NCBI RefSeq assembly: GCF_000283155.1
Contig: NW_004454178.1
Coordinates: forward strand, 5,858,911-5,922,910
DNA: 64,000 nt
Direction: 5' to 3'
Source of the DNA: Ceratotherium simum simum
Lineage: Eukaryota > Chordata > Mammalia > Perissodactyla > Rhinocerotidae
Below, piece by piece: positions 11,171-21,836 of this stretch (positions are counted from its first letter, which is position 1; each line of letters opens with the position of its first letter). The notes under the pieces were generated by a model. It made no database searches, was not told the origin of the DNA, and saw only the letters and a list, made by a program, of their open reading frames with translations. A program made the translations under genes and the position numbers.

Positions 11171-12114
11171 AAGATGTGCAATTATAACACTCATGAACCA
11201 CGTCTCAGCCGTGAATAATGTTTACATAGCCATTCTAATGATTCAACTGTTCTAAACAAAAATTGTGATATAACTATACAGAGGGTCTGTGTGTGTGCGT
11301 GTGTGTGTGTGTGTCTGTGTGTGTCTGTTAGCAGCAGGGATGTAGATTTTTGGTGCATGTAGGATAGCAAAATCCTCTTCTTCCTAGTACAAAATACATA
11401 GAAAATGTCTAAAACTTTAAAAATCAAGAAATCAATACAAGAGGCATACAATTTAGAAATATGGAGGTGAACCCCAGAAAGAAATAGCTTAAAGAGTTAA
11501 AAGTGGTTGCCTGTGAGTAGCAGGAATTGGGAATTTTTTATTATAAGCCAAGTACTACTTTTTATTTTTAAATTATGTCCAGTCATTAATAATGATTGAA
11601 TTTAAATTTTAATGGGGACACAGAAGTCGAGTAGTCTGGAAAGAAGTGTACCCATTCTGTCTGGCAGGTCTCCCTCGGTGATACTCCTTACCGTGCTAGA
11701 TGTATAACCTTCAGCTTCTAGTCCTCAGCTTTGCAGGCTCAAAAATTTAATTTCACCTGTACATAAAAAGCAGATCCATCTCCGGGAGAAGCAGTGAACT
11801 CACGTAATCACCCTTATGAGATGAGGTCTAATAATTAAGAATGAGGCCTCACTACACCGGTAGCCAGCATGCTTATGTCTGCAAAAATGGTGTATTGCTG
11901 TTCGATGGTAAAGCAACATGGTTAGGTAAACAAGAATCACTGGTTTACACTAAGAAATGCCTGAGAAGTTCCAGAAGCCCATGTACGCACCACAAAATCT
12001 CCCTCTAGAGAGGCCTACCTAGGAAACTACCTAGATGGTTGCTTGGAACCAAAACTAAAGAAATTCGGTGAATTGAATGTTTAATGCACTCATTCGAAAC
12101 TGTTAGAACATTCT
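11171..12114. other. Unique DNA with a GT microsatellite
   Basis: It contains a (GT)n tract at 11286-11328. The stretch 11460-11600 ('gtggttgcctgtgagtagcagg', AT-rich after it) may be an L1 3' UTR remnant, too decayed to assign. The minus-strand open frame over the GT tract is a repeat artefact. Confidence 0.45.
11286..11328. repeat. (GT)n microsatellite, interrupted
   Basis: About 20 GT dinucleotides with GC and TCTG interruptions. Confidence 0.9.
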
Positions 12115-12295
12115 GCAAGGTCGTGTTATTATCCACTGCCTTGAATATTCAGAATATTCTCTTATTCTAAGAATAAGGAACTGATGCTCAGAAAATTAAA
12201 GAGTTTGCCTAAGGTCACACAGCCAACAAGGATTTGAATATAGATTTATCTGATTCATAATACTTCCGTTGTACCACACTACCTCCCCAAAGTAA
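12115..12295 (-). mobile_element. MIR SINE
   Basis: Reverse-oriented MIR order: 'attatccactgcc', 'aggaactgatgctcagaaaattaaagagtttgcctaaggtcacacagccaacaaggatttgaa'. Best-preserved part is the MIR core. Confidence 0.75.
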
Positions 12296-13086
12296 ACAAT
12301 TAAATGGGTGATCCAAGGACTAACTCTTCTTACTTAAGCACTTTTTTCCCTTTCTTGCCATGAATAGGCCTTTAACAAACCCATCTTCTAAATACAGAGA
12401 GTTAAAAATGAAAGAAAACAAGGGAAATTATTATTTAATGAAGGTCTACTGCATAAGGCTCTGTGCTAGCAATTTTTCAGTTCTTATCTGTTTTTAAAAT
12501 AGTTTATTAAATGCATTTATGAGTCTTTATTTTTACATACTTTTCTTTATTACACATAAGCAGCGGTTATTTTGTATTCTTAAACCAGACTTGGAAATTT
12601 GCATTACCATATTTCGGAAATTTTGTTGGCATTTTTACTTTGGTGAAGTTAATTGCATGAAAACACGTCCAAAAGGTCTAATGCATCTCCAATGAGTAAT
12701 GCCACAGTCATTTGAGAAAATGAAAATGGAAGTAATAACACATCATATTCTGTTACCACCATGGCTCTAAAGCCAGATTTTAATGAGCCCAACTCTATAA
12801 TCTGCCTGAGCATTTATAGACCTCAAGAGGGGAACTCTATGGCTTCAGGCTAGAAGCAGCAGCAGAGAATGTCTCTCACTAGGGCAAGAACAGTGCTGGA
12901 TATGACTGCTTTGTGGGCAGGCTCACCAACCGTGCCACTTGCAAGGGGCACTGCCCAGGGCAGGAGTAGGGCTGGCCAAGTTTGCCACTAGACATTAAAA
13001 AGTATGTAAAATCCATCAACTTTTCCCCATTTCATTGGGAAGAAATGGAAAAGAAGGCAGGAGCCAGCCACTACCCTGCTAGTGCA
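12296..13086. other. Unique DNA, nothing recognised
   Basis: No element recognised in about 800 bp. Confidence 0.4.
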
Positions 13087-13100
13087 GAAAAGTAGCATTA

Positions 13101-13414
13101 GGGGCCGGTCCCATGGCATAGTGGTTAAGTGCACACGCTCCGCTGCTGGCGGCTCAGGTTCGGATCCCGGGCACACACGAACGCACCGCTTCTCCGGCCA
13201 TGCTGAGGCCGCATCCCACATACAGCAACCAGAGGGATGTGCAACTATGACATACGACTATCTATTGGGGCTTTGGGAAGAAAAAGGGGAAAAAAAATGA
13301 GGAGGATTTGCAATAGATGTTAGCTCAGGGCTGATCATCCTCAGCAAAAAGAGGAGGATTGACAGGGATGTTAACTCAGGGCTGATCTTCCTCACAAAGA
13401 AAAAAAAAAGAAAA
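13101..13414 (+). mobile_element. ERE SINE, composite type
   Basis: The head is GGGGCCGGTCCCATGGCATA. It has the 'cttctccggccatgctgaggccgc' and 'ctatgacatacgactatctattggggc' modules, then after an A-rich linker two 'gatgttaRctcagggctgatc' modules and an A tail. A perfect 14-bp duplication GAAAAGTAGCATTA flanks it (13087-13100, 13415-13428). Confidence 0.95.
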
Positions 13415-13428
13415 GAAAAGTAGCATTA

Positions 13429-14614
13429 CAAACATTTATAACATTTTTCTTACAGAAATCCAGCTACATAACCTTGGGAAGGTGGGCAAAGAGTAGCAGG
13501 AAAGACAGAAAAATACAATTAAGATGGAGCCAGAAATTCCACCTGCCACCTCTCTCCATATGCTGAGAGTATGCCCAAGAGGAGTAAAAGCAGGAGGTGT
13601 GAATCTGTTCTCTCAGTTTATCTCAGTTCCTCTGAGCTTCGCACAGTGTAAGAATCAGATGCACTGAGTAGAATTCTGGTACTCAGACATGGAAGATAGT
13701 TTTCTTACAACATGGCCCCTGAACAAAGCCAACTCCTTCATCTGGTGCTCAACTCAAGAAAAAGGAACTTGTTCCAAAGCTGGAGGAAAAACTGGCTGAG
13801 CTGAGTTCAGCTGCGAGACGGTATGGTGGCCTCCAGCTGGCATCATCCTCAAGGAGTTTAGGGAGTAACTTTGACTAATAGGTAGTTTTTTCTTTCTCGC
13901 TGACTTGAGAACCTAACTCTGATTTAAGAGGTAATCCAGCTATACCAGGTCCTAGGCAGCTTCAGGATGGGGCAAGCCACGCGTGCCAGGCTAGTGTAGC
14001 AACTGAGGAAATCAATAAGATTTCGAGATGCTGTGGGAACAAAAGCCATCGTAAGGAAATCAGCTATTCTAATGTGCACCTAGAACACCCTAAATCTGAG
14101 GCTCCCTCACTTCAAAGACCAGGAGTTCCCTGTAGTCAATAGACAGCAGGAGAGAAGACAATTCTGAGAAAGGATTCAGATGTGATTCTTATTAAAAATA
14201 GGACTAAAGGTGTCATGTGTCTGATGATAAACTTGGCAGTCCTATATTTTAACTTGTGCTACAAAGTTATTGTCTCTTTCTTATTATTTTAAATATTCTC
14301 TAGTTGTGTAGTAGCGTCATCTGAGGAGTCTTCAGATATTTCTGAACCCTTGATAGTGGGCTACAGGGACAAGAGAGCTAGTCTAAAACTATACATTTGC
14401 TTTCTATAGCTCAAGAGGTGTAGTTGGCCATTGTTGGAGCCTGTCTGTGTTCTGGGATGCGTCTCTTTTATACATTCTCTTGGCCAACCAGGTGTCAGTT
14501 GAATGCCGACTCAGGGTCCTAGAGATTGCTCAATGGCAATTTAATACAAGTGCAAACGCATTAAATTGAAATGATAAGCATTTTGTTTCATAATGTAAAA
14601 GACCTTCTTGTGGT
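13429..14614. other. Unique DNA, nothing recognised
   Basis: About 1.2 kb with no recognisable element or coding signal. Confidence 0.4.
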
Positions 14615-14629
14615 AAAAAAAGGTACATC

Positions 14630-14880
14630 CCGATCCAGCCCTGATGGCCTAGTGGTTTAAGTTCAGCGTGCTCCACTTCGGCAGCCCAGGTTCGGTTCCC
14701 AGGGGCAGAACCACACCACTTGTCTGTCAGTAGCCATGTTGTGGCGGCAGCCCGTATAGAAGAACTAGAAGGACTCACAACTAAAATATACAGCTATGGA
14801 CTGGGGCTTTGAAGAGGGGAAAAAAAAAGAGGAAGATTAGCAACAGATGCTAGCTCAGGATGAATCTTTCCCAGCAAAAA
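14630..14880 (+). mobile_element. ERE SINE, composite type
   Basis: It contains the head, 'ttggcagcccaggttcggttccc' region, 'tacagctatggactggggctttg', then 'gcaacagatgctagctcaggatgaatc'. A perfect 15-bp duplication AAAAAAAGGTACATC flanks it (14615-14629, 14881-14895). The right flank is an L1 3' end. Confidence 0.9.
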
Positions 14881-14895
14881 AAAAAAAGGTACATC

Positions 14896-15640
14896 TCACT
14901 AAACACTTATTAGGATGGCTAAGAACAAAATCCCTGACTATACTAAGTATTATTAGAGGGGTTTCTGCAACTCTCATACATCATTGTTGGGCATGCAAAA
15001 TGGCACATCCACTCTGTAAAACAGTTTGGTAGTTTCTAGTAAAATTAAGCATGTCCTTATTAATAAGCATTAATAAAAATAAAATTAAGTATTTTACTTA
15101 TTTAAGTAAAATAAGCATTACATATGACCCAGCAATTCCACTGGTAGGTATTTACCCAAGAGAAATGCAAAACTTATATTCACACAAAAACTTGTACATG
15201 AATTTTATAGCAGCGCTATTCATAATTGCCAAAAACTAGAAACAACCCAAATGGTCTTTCAGCAGGTGACTAGTAAAAAACTCCAGTACACCCACGCAGT
15301 GGAATACTACTCAGCAATAAGAAGGAGGAAACTATTGGTCCATGCACCAACAGAAACGAATCTCAAATGCATTATGCAAAATGAAAGAAACCAGACTCAA
15401 AGGATTAATACTATACTATTCCATTTATAAGACATTCAGGAAAATGCAAAGCTTGAGGGTCAGAAAACAAATCAGTAATTGACAAGAATTGGGGGAAGGG
15501 TTTGACTGCCAGGCGACGGCTCAAGGAAATTTTTGGTGCAAAGACACTATTCTGTGTCCTGATTGTGATATGACAATGCATTGTCAGAACTTACATAACT
15601 GTACACCAAAGAAAAAAGTGAACTAAGAATAAAAGTTTTT
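14896..15640 (+). mobile_element. Old L1 3' end
   Basis: It shows the conserved L1 ORF2 C-terminal order: 'gggcatgcaaaatggcacatccactctgtaaaacagt', 'gacccagcaattccactggtaggtatttaccc', 'tggaatactactcagcaat', then a diverged 3' UTR. A local AT insertion at 15050-15120 contains a perfect 10-bp inverted repeat with a 2-bp loop (15091-15112). No open frame survives. Confidence 0.85.
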
Positions 15641-15645
15641 TTTAA

Positions 15646-16261
15646 AATGTGCAGCTTCACAACAAGATTCATTTAAAATGAAGAGACTGGCAGAATCAGC
15701 TAGCAGGTCAGCAGTCTGAATTGAGGGGAAAAGGTAGGAACAGTGGTTATGAGCCAAGGATGTGCAGACCTAAGCAATATGGTGTCAGGCAGGACCCAAG
15801 GAAAGAACTAGGCATGAATGCAGTCGTGAAAAATGGAAGCATTTCTTTACTCAAGAATCAGCTCCAATTTATTTTAAAAAATCATCTCAGAATTGTGCAT
15901 TGATTTCTGTCTCTGGTATGCAAGCATGGAAAGAATTTTCCATATAACGAACGCATGGAGACAGTGAGCAAAACACAATGTACTTGGAATTGATTTTAAA
16001 TAAACTTTGCATTTTCTGCAGCATTCCATACAATTCTTCCATATGAAAATAATTTTTAATGAAAATATTACATAAACACAATATATTCACAGGACCAAAT
16101 AATTAATAAAAAATATGTTATATTCCCCTCTTCCCATATGAATGGTTCTATAATTCACTGGGGAACAACTGGTATACCTAATAAAAGGTGACAAGAAGGA
16201 AATGGATTTCAGACGGGGAGTCCTGCGTAACTAGACTAATGTTCACTGATTATTCAAAGTG
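15646..16261. other. Unique DNA, nothing recognised
   Basis: No element recognised. Small open frames on both strands (15721-15903, 15887-16090) lack known motifs. Confidence 0.4.
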
Positions 16262-16405
16262 AGTGGAGCTTGAAAGCCAGCTTAGAGATCATCTAAAGAT
16301 CCCTCTCATTCTACAGATGAGAAAAACTGGCGCAGAGCTATGAGGTGACCTGCCGGAAGCCACAGAATTACCAAATTGCTTAATCCAGTCTTCGGTCTCC
16401 AAGTC
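16262..16405 (-). mobile_element. MIR-family SINE
   Basis: 'cttagagatcatctaaagatccctctcattctacagatgagaaaaactggcgcagag' and 'gaggtgacctgccggaagccaca' follow the reverse MIR/MIR3 order. Confidence 0.7.
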
Positions 16406-16533
16406 CTTTTTTTTGTTTTTTTAGTTTGTTTCTACAAAAGTTTGATTTACTGTTCTTTCCTAAGAGAGAGGATATAGAACTAAATGTATGATTTAAACAT
16501 TCTGTGATACAGTGGGGAAAATACGTGCAGTTA

Positions 16534-16734
16534 GGGCCAGCCTCGTGGCTTAGCGTTAAGTACGCGCGCTCCGCTACTGGCGGCCCAGGTTGGGATCCCT
16601 GGCACGCACCGCCGCACTGCTTCTCCCGCCATGCTGAGGCCGCGTCCCACATACAGCAACTAGAAGGAAGTGCAGCTATGACATACAACTATCTACTGGG
16701 GCTTTGGGGGAAAAAAATAAATAAAATTAAAAAA
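16534..16734 (+). mobile_element. ERE SINE, short type
   Basis: The head is GGGCCAGCCTCGTGGCTTA, with 'cttctcccgccatgctgaggccgcg' and 'gctatgacatacaactatctactggggc', then directly an (AAAT)-rich tail with no downstream 'TTAGCTCAGGG' module. Imperfect 16-bp duplications flank it (AAAATACGTGCAGTTA and AAAATACATATAGTTA). Confidence 0.92.
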
Positions 16735-16750
16735 AAATACATATAGTTAG

Positions 16751-17754
16751 AAATTTTATTAAAGTGGCAAGATGAAATCCTTTCTGTTACCAATAACTAT
16801 AATTTTATAACTTTCAGAATGCGGTCAAATGAAAAAAAATCCATCGTTAGTTCTCAGACAGACTGACACCCTCTCCCACCACACTCCACTCCCACTCTCT
16901 TGCACCTGGAAAGTTACATGAGCACCAAGACCAGACCAGAGGCGGGGGCTCTGTATCGTGATTGCGTACGGGAATACATAGCAGGCTCTTCATTTAAGTG
17001 GGATACTGCTTGGTTTGCTCCTCAGGTTTGCCCTCTGATCTCAACCTGTTTAATTAATTGTGTAACCAAATCTCAATTTTTGATATGCATTTATTCATCC
17101 CCTACCCCCCAAGAAAAGGACAGATAAGGTCCCAACAACTGGGGTAAGGGGTTAAGGCCAGAGATGGCCCTGCCCTCCGGATGCTGACCTCCTGCCTTCA
17201 ACTTGTAGTTCTTGAGAGACTGTTGAGTTATTGAAGGTGAGAGGCAGAGAGACTCAGTTCAAATAAGAACTGATAATGGATTTTTTTCACTTGGTTGAGT
17301 ACTGCAAACTACAGTTATTAGTTACAGGACATTGTTTAGAAAGGTTTGCAATATACAATTTTGGTTCATTGACCAAATGAATGTATTGCTGATCGATACA
17401 AATATTTGATTGTTTATGGGCTTTTCTACATGCTGCTCAGTCCCTGGAAATCTGCAAGAATGGAGCCTCATGAAAGAACCACTCATGTAATAGTAAAATA
17501 ACAGTATTATCTTTCCAGAATTATCCATTAACCATCCTTGAGCAAGCACAGGAAAGTCCAACCTGTTAGGTACTTATAAAGATCAATATCAGAAAAAATT
17601 CCACATTCTTTTTTGTTCCCTCTTTCCTCCTAATTCCACATATGCATGTTACAAAATTACTGCTGAAACTCCATCAAATAGGCAATAATTTATAAAGATG
17701 GATGATATGTTGTTTTATGAAATTAATCATCAACGATAGATCTAATGGTAGAAG
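16751..17754. other. Unique DNA, nothing recognised
   Basis: About 1 kb. A moderately GC-rich part near 16850-17000 has a 75-residue open frame without recognisable motifs. Confidence 0.4.
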
Positions 17755-17945
17755 GAGGGAAGTGAAGCTCAGGTTCTGACATTTTCTTTCTTACACATTT
17801 GTTTAATTTACATTGTCTGTCTCCCCACAGTAGAATTTAAACTTCACCGAAACAGCATCTTCTACTGTCTTGTTCACTGCCATATCTCTAAGGTCTGACA
17901 ATAACTGACCTTTATTTATACAAGGAATGAATTGATCAATTAATA
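17755..17945 (+). mobile_element. L2 3' end
   Basis: 'gtctgtctccccacagtagaatttaaacttcaccgaaacagcatc...ttgttcactgccatatctctaaggtctgac...aaggaatgaattgatc' matches the L2 3' terminal order. Confidence 0.6.
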
Positions 17946-19129
17946 TAGTAGAAATCTTCAATCAAGAGAAACTTCCAGTGTTTATTAGGTCTCCATAAAA
18001 AAAGAAAATAAATGTAAAAAATTGTTTGAAAAGGCTGACTAATATACAAATGAAAAATATTTTAATTATTGTCATTTCAGGTTGAGCATATTCACTTTGG
18101 GACACATTGTCTGCACCCTGTTTGCTTTAAGACACTAGTGACAGTTGTCCAGGCCAATAATTTCAATACTCATTACAACACTCCGAGTGCTAGTAATTCT
18201 AAATATGAAATCTCATGACATTTTGACAGAAGGCCACCTACAAACGTATCTGAATTATACATGCAAACAAACGATTTTATTTCAAAGGCAAAGAAGATCT
18301 TTTCTCAGAGGGAAGAAGAGAGTTCATACCAGTTTATCGTTTAGTACTTTGGCAAAGGTTTTTGCTGGAAGATTTTTAATGTTCTTTTCAGTATTCAATC
18401 AAACAACTGTCTGAAGGGGATGTTGTGATTTGGGTAATAATTTTCTCAACCACATTTACATCCCTAATTTCTTTTTGAACCGAGTCAATCAACATGCCAT
18501 TTGGGATGCACCTGGAGGCAACTTGTTTGAGTTTTTTTTCTGGAAAGTGAGAACTACTCAACATCCATTTGCACTTGAACTGCCTGTAAATACTTCCCAA
18601 AGTCCCTTAGCTGTGCGAGGGAGAACAAAGGAAACAGCCATTTTCAGTCTGTGCTTTGTGATTTCTGTATTTCACAGGCTGGAGAATAGAATACAGGATG
18701 CACTCAACTCTCTTCGGGGTCACTCTCTGGAATGAAGAGGAAGAGGTTGTTATTTACAATTTCAAATTCTTTTCCTTTCAGTCTGTGGCAACTTCCCCTG
18801 ACAGCCATGTTTGCCCTTGGGACTGTATTACAGGAGTTTCTCCTAGTTTTTCACTCAATTGGCAAGTGAAAAGTGGGGTAAATATCACACTCTTAGTGAC
18901 TTATTAAAAATTTAGACAAAAAATCCTCCTTTTCAATTTTATTAACTCTATCTTCCTTTACACTCAGTGTTCCTAGACTTGAGCCTGGTGCTCAGAGCAA
19001 GAAATACAGTCAAAGGCTTTAATTGAAGCTTAGGCTGGACATGCAGGGAGTTCTTTAAGGAGGAGAGAGGGAGGTGAGGGGGTGGGGGTAGGTAAGATTA
19101 AAAACACAATGCCTAAACTGCTGTGTTCC
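17946..19129. other. Unique DNA block
   Basis: About 1.2 kb not matching any repeat I know. The part 18075-18735 has balanced composition and open frames on both strands (18145-18414 and 18430-18735 plus, 18388-18600 minus), none with known domains. A conserved non-coding element is possible but cannot be judged from one sequence. Confidence 0.4.
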
Positions 19130-19500
19130 ATCAGTCAGCTCCTCTTCACTCACTGTTTCATTCAAGTATCTCTGCAACAAGGATCATGCCCAACTTCCCA
19201 TCTCTCATCTCCCAAAGCCCCCACCTCTCCATCTCCATCTCCCACAGCTCACAGACATGAATTTTAATGTCCAACCAGCCCAGAATAAGGTCTCTTCCAC
19301 GATTATGCTCTGCACTTACCTTATCTCTATGCTTTTCTTCACACTTGCCCCCACATCATGCCCAGTCTATCTCAGCCTCCTCCAATCCTATTCATTCTTC
19401 AAGAGCCATCTCAAATCTGTCATTAACCCTTTCTTTCTGATTCCCCATCTACATAGAACGAGATGAAAATTGCGTTATTTTTCACAGCTGTGTGAGAAAA
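19130..19500 (+). mobile_element. Probable L2 fragment
   Basis: Pyrimidine-rich text with 'ctcagcctcctccaatcctattcattcttcaagagccatctcaaatc' and 'cctttctttctgattcccc', as in the L2 region before the 3' end. The terminal L2 part is missing. Confidence 0.5.
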
Positions 19501-19734
19501 TACTTAGCCTAACTCTTTGAGATGGAAGATGATGCCCTTGGGGCATAATCCCAAGAAACAAAATGATGGTTATCCTGCTCTTCAAAGAAAGGAGAGAGAA
19601 AGATCTCCAGCAGGCGGTGGAATAGAAATCTTGCAGGGAAACAGCCAGTGGAGATACCTCGTGAACAAGTAGTCAATAAATATTTTAAGAATAGAGAAAT
19701 TCATTTCAGATTAAAGTTGTTTACGTGGTGTGAG

Positions 19735-19874
19735 GGTTGGTTTTTGTGTGGACTTGACCAAGCTGTAGTTACCCTAGTTATGTAACCAAACACTAATCTA
19801 GGTGTCGCTGTGAAAGTGTTTTGTAAATATGGGTAACATCTACAATCAATTAACATTAAATAAAGGAGATAACT
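19735..19874 (+). mobile_element. Old LTR-like repeat, left part
   Basis: 'ggacttgaccaagctgtagttaccctag', 'aaccaaacactaatctaggtgtcgctgtgaaagtgttttgtaaat', 'taacatctacaatcaattaacattaaataaaggaga' matches the left half of the copy at 35874-36365. The element is split by later insertions; pieces follow at 20385-20492, 21082-21177 and 21837-21930. Family name not certain; its right end ('ttggttctgtttctctgaagaaccctgac') is one I associate with old LTR-type mammalian repeats. Confidence 0.65.
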
Positions 19875-20006
19875 GGTGCAGTCCCAATGGCCTAGTGGTT
19901 AAGTTCCCTGCGCTCTGCTTCGGCAGCCCAGGTTCAGTTCCCAGGAGCAGACCTACACCACTTGTCTGTCAGTGGCCATGCTGTGGCAGTGGCTCACATA
20001 CAAAAA
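19875..20006 (+). mobile_element. ERE SINE, left part, runs into gap
   Basis: The head GTGCAGTCCCAATGGCCTA, 'cttcggcagcccaggttcagttccc' and 'catgctgtggcagtggctcacatacaaaaa' are present before the N run. Its right end must lie in the gap or end at the A run at 20362-20377. It is inserted in the old LTR-like repeat. Confidence 0.85.
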
Positions 20007-20361
20007 NNNNNNNNNNNNNNNNNNNNNNNNNNNNNNNNNNNNNNNNNNNNNNNNNNNNNNNNNNNNNNNNNNNNNNNNNNNNNNNNNNNNNNNNNNNNNN
20101 NNNNNNNNNNNNNNNNNNNNNNNNNNNNNNNNNNNNNNNNNNNNNNNNNNNNNNNNNNNNNNNNNNNNNNNNNNNNNNNNNNNNNNNNNNNNNNNNNNNN
20201 NNNNNNNNNNNNNNNNNNNNNNNNNNNNNNNNNNNNNNNNNNNNNNNNNNNNNNNNNNNNNNNNNNNNNNNNNNNNNNNNNNNNNNNNNNNNNNNNNNNN
20301 NNNNNNNNNNNNNNNNNNNNNNNNNNNNNNNNNNNNNNNNNNNNNNNNNNNNNNNNNNNNN
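20007..20361. other. Assembly gap (355 N)
   Basis: Undetermined bases. Open frames spanning it are artefacts of reading N as X. By context it should hold the rest of the SINE and perhaps some of the host repeat. Confidence 0.99.
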
Positions 20362-20384
20362 AAAAAAAAAAAAAAAATGAAAAC

Positions 20385-20492
20385 TGAAGTTTCTCAGAGA
20401 TGAAATTCTGCCTCAAGACTGTAGCATTAACTCCTGCCTGAGTTTCCAGGCTGTGTGTATGTGTGTGTGTATGTATATGTAAGTAATGTATG
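20385..20492 (+). mobile_element. Old LTR-like repeat, middle part with GT-rich tail
   Basis: 'actgaagtttctcagagatgaaattctgcctcaagactgtagc...ctcctgcctgagtttccagg' continues the repeat begun at 19735, followed by TGTGTATGTG simple sequence into which the LTR is inserted. Confidence 0.65.
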
Positions 20493-21081
20493 TGTGGGGG
20501 ATCAGAATTGGCCACCTTAAAATATGTCTCTCTACTTTGATTATTTTATCTGAGAGAAACTTTGACCTCCCCCCCACTCCACTAACTGCCTAAAAGAATT
20601 TAACTCTGGGTATGGATAGACTGGGAGGGTCCTTGCTAAGCCCATTCCAAGTAAAAGTAGAAGTTATCCTTTGTAAGAGACATTTACATTCTTGGGAATG
20701 TAAAAGGGAAATCTCCATTTGTAAAAGTATCTCCCTCTCTGTACCAGGAAGAAGGTGGGATGACCTCATCTCTAGAAACTCTTATCAATGCAGAAGGCGA
20801 GGCCTTAAATCTGCATAATAACCTTATTCTTGTTTATTGTGCTTTTCTGGTAATCTCCCATAGCTGACTCCCCTCACCCCCAACATCCTCCTTTGTCTTT
20901 CTATTTAAGAAGAGAACCTCTGCCATTTGTTGACATACTCAGTTTCCCTGGGTCTCTCCCATGTATACATGTTATAAAGCTTTGTTTGATTTTCCCCTGC
21001 TATTCCGTCTCATGTCAATTTAATTTGTAGCCCAGCCAGAAGCGACCCAGAGTGGGTAGAGGATAGTCTTCCTCCCCTTCA
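20493..21081 (+). mobile_element. Solo LTR of an endogenous retrovirus (class I type)
   Basis: This 589-bp unit begins TGTGGGGGATCAGAATTGG and ends CCTCCCCTTCA, with a perfect 4-bp duplication TATG at 20489-20492 and 21082-21085. A promoter-like 'tatttaagaagagaacc' at about 20904 and an ATAAAG polyadenylation-type signal at about 20973 give plus orientation. No internal retroviral sequence remains. Four-base duplications are typical of gammaretrovirus-like (class I) elements. The short open frame at 20612-20818 is not a viral gene. Confidence 0.85.
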
Positions 21082-21177
21082 TATGTATATTTATACATAT
21101 ATGTATCTCACATATACATATATGGCATATATACACATACATATATAACATACACATATACAACATATATATAGAGG
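21082..21177. repeat. AT-rich simple repeat, continuation of host repeat tail
   Basis: (TATA/CATA)n sequence, the same simple tract that precedes the LTR, now downstream of it. Confidence 0.75.
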
Positions 21178-21836
21178 CAATCAATCCTCATTATTTGTGG
21201 ATTCTGTATTTGCTAATCTGCCTACTTGCTAAAATTTATTAGTAACCCCGAAACCAATACTCGCAATGCTTTTATAGTCATTCATGGATACGCACAGAGT
21301 AGCAAAACATTTGAGTTTGCCCAATACACGTTTCCCATCTGAGGTCAAACAGGCAAATCTCTGCCTTCTTGTTTCAGCTCTCGTACTGTAAACAAGTGTC
21401 CTTTTTGTGGTCTATTTAGTGCCACGTTTTCTGCATTTTTGTGCTTTTTATTGATTTTGCTGTTTAAAATGCCCTCCACCCCCCAGCATAGCGCTGAAGT
21501 ACTGTCTAGTGTTTCTAAGTGCAAGAAGGCTGTGACTTGCATTACAGAGAAGATGCGTGTGTTAGATAAGCTTTGTTCAAGCATAAGTTATAGTTCTGTT
21601 GCCATGAGTTCAATGCTAATAAATCAAACATATATATATTAAGGTGGATTTAAATAGAAAACATACATAAAACAAGGTTGTGTATTGATCAGTTGATGAA
21701 AATGTTGTAACCAGTGACTCCAGGAACCCAACCCTGTATTTTCCCAGAAGTGATGGTTAAGTATTTGCTAATTCAGTGTTTGCAGCAAGTTAATAGAACA
21801 TAACAATTGTGAATTGTGAATAACAAGAATCGACTG
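21178..21836 (+). mobile_element. Tigger-like (pogo superfamily) DNA transposon, deleted derivative
   Basis: The ends are inverted copies: left 'CAATCAATCCTCATTATTTG' and right '...CAAGAATCGACTG' (complement CAGTCGATTCTTG). TA-rich flanks fit TA target choice. Inside, 21460-21640 translates with few changes to the N-terminal helix-turn-helix of Tigger transposases: 'KCKKAVTCITEKMRVLDKL' followed by 'SYSSVAMSS'. The rest of the transposase and its DDE catalytic part are missing, so it is dead. It sits in the tail of the old LTR-like repeat. Confidence 0.8.
21439..21642 (+). pseudogene. Tigger transposase N-terminal fragment
   Basis: A 67-residue open frame whose middle (about residues 10-65) aligns with the CENP-B/pogo-type DNA-binding domain of Tigger proteins, from the 'SAEVLSSVSKCKKAV' stretch to 'INQTYIY'. 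Family transposases run to several hundred residues with a DDE domain. Here only the first part remains, and the start Met at 21439 lies upstream of the homologous portion, so no function is expected. Confidence 0.65.

Noticed and set aside
11191..11451. An 86-codon minus-strand open frame
   Set aside because: It reads the GT microsatellite as alternating Thr-His; not a gene.
19829..20515. Four open frames of 141-183 codons on both strands
   Set aside because: They exist only because N codons are read as X; the real parts are SINE and A-run sequence.
9038..21081. The two ERV LTRs as the two ends of one provirus
   Set aside because: They lie in opposite orientations, have different 4-bp duplications and different lengths, and no viral genes lie between them.
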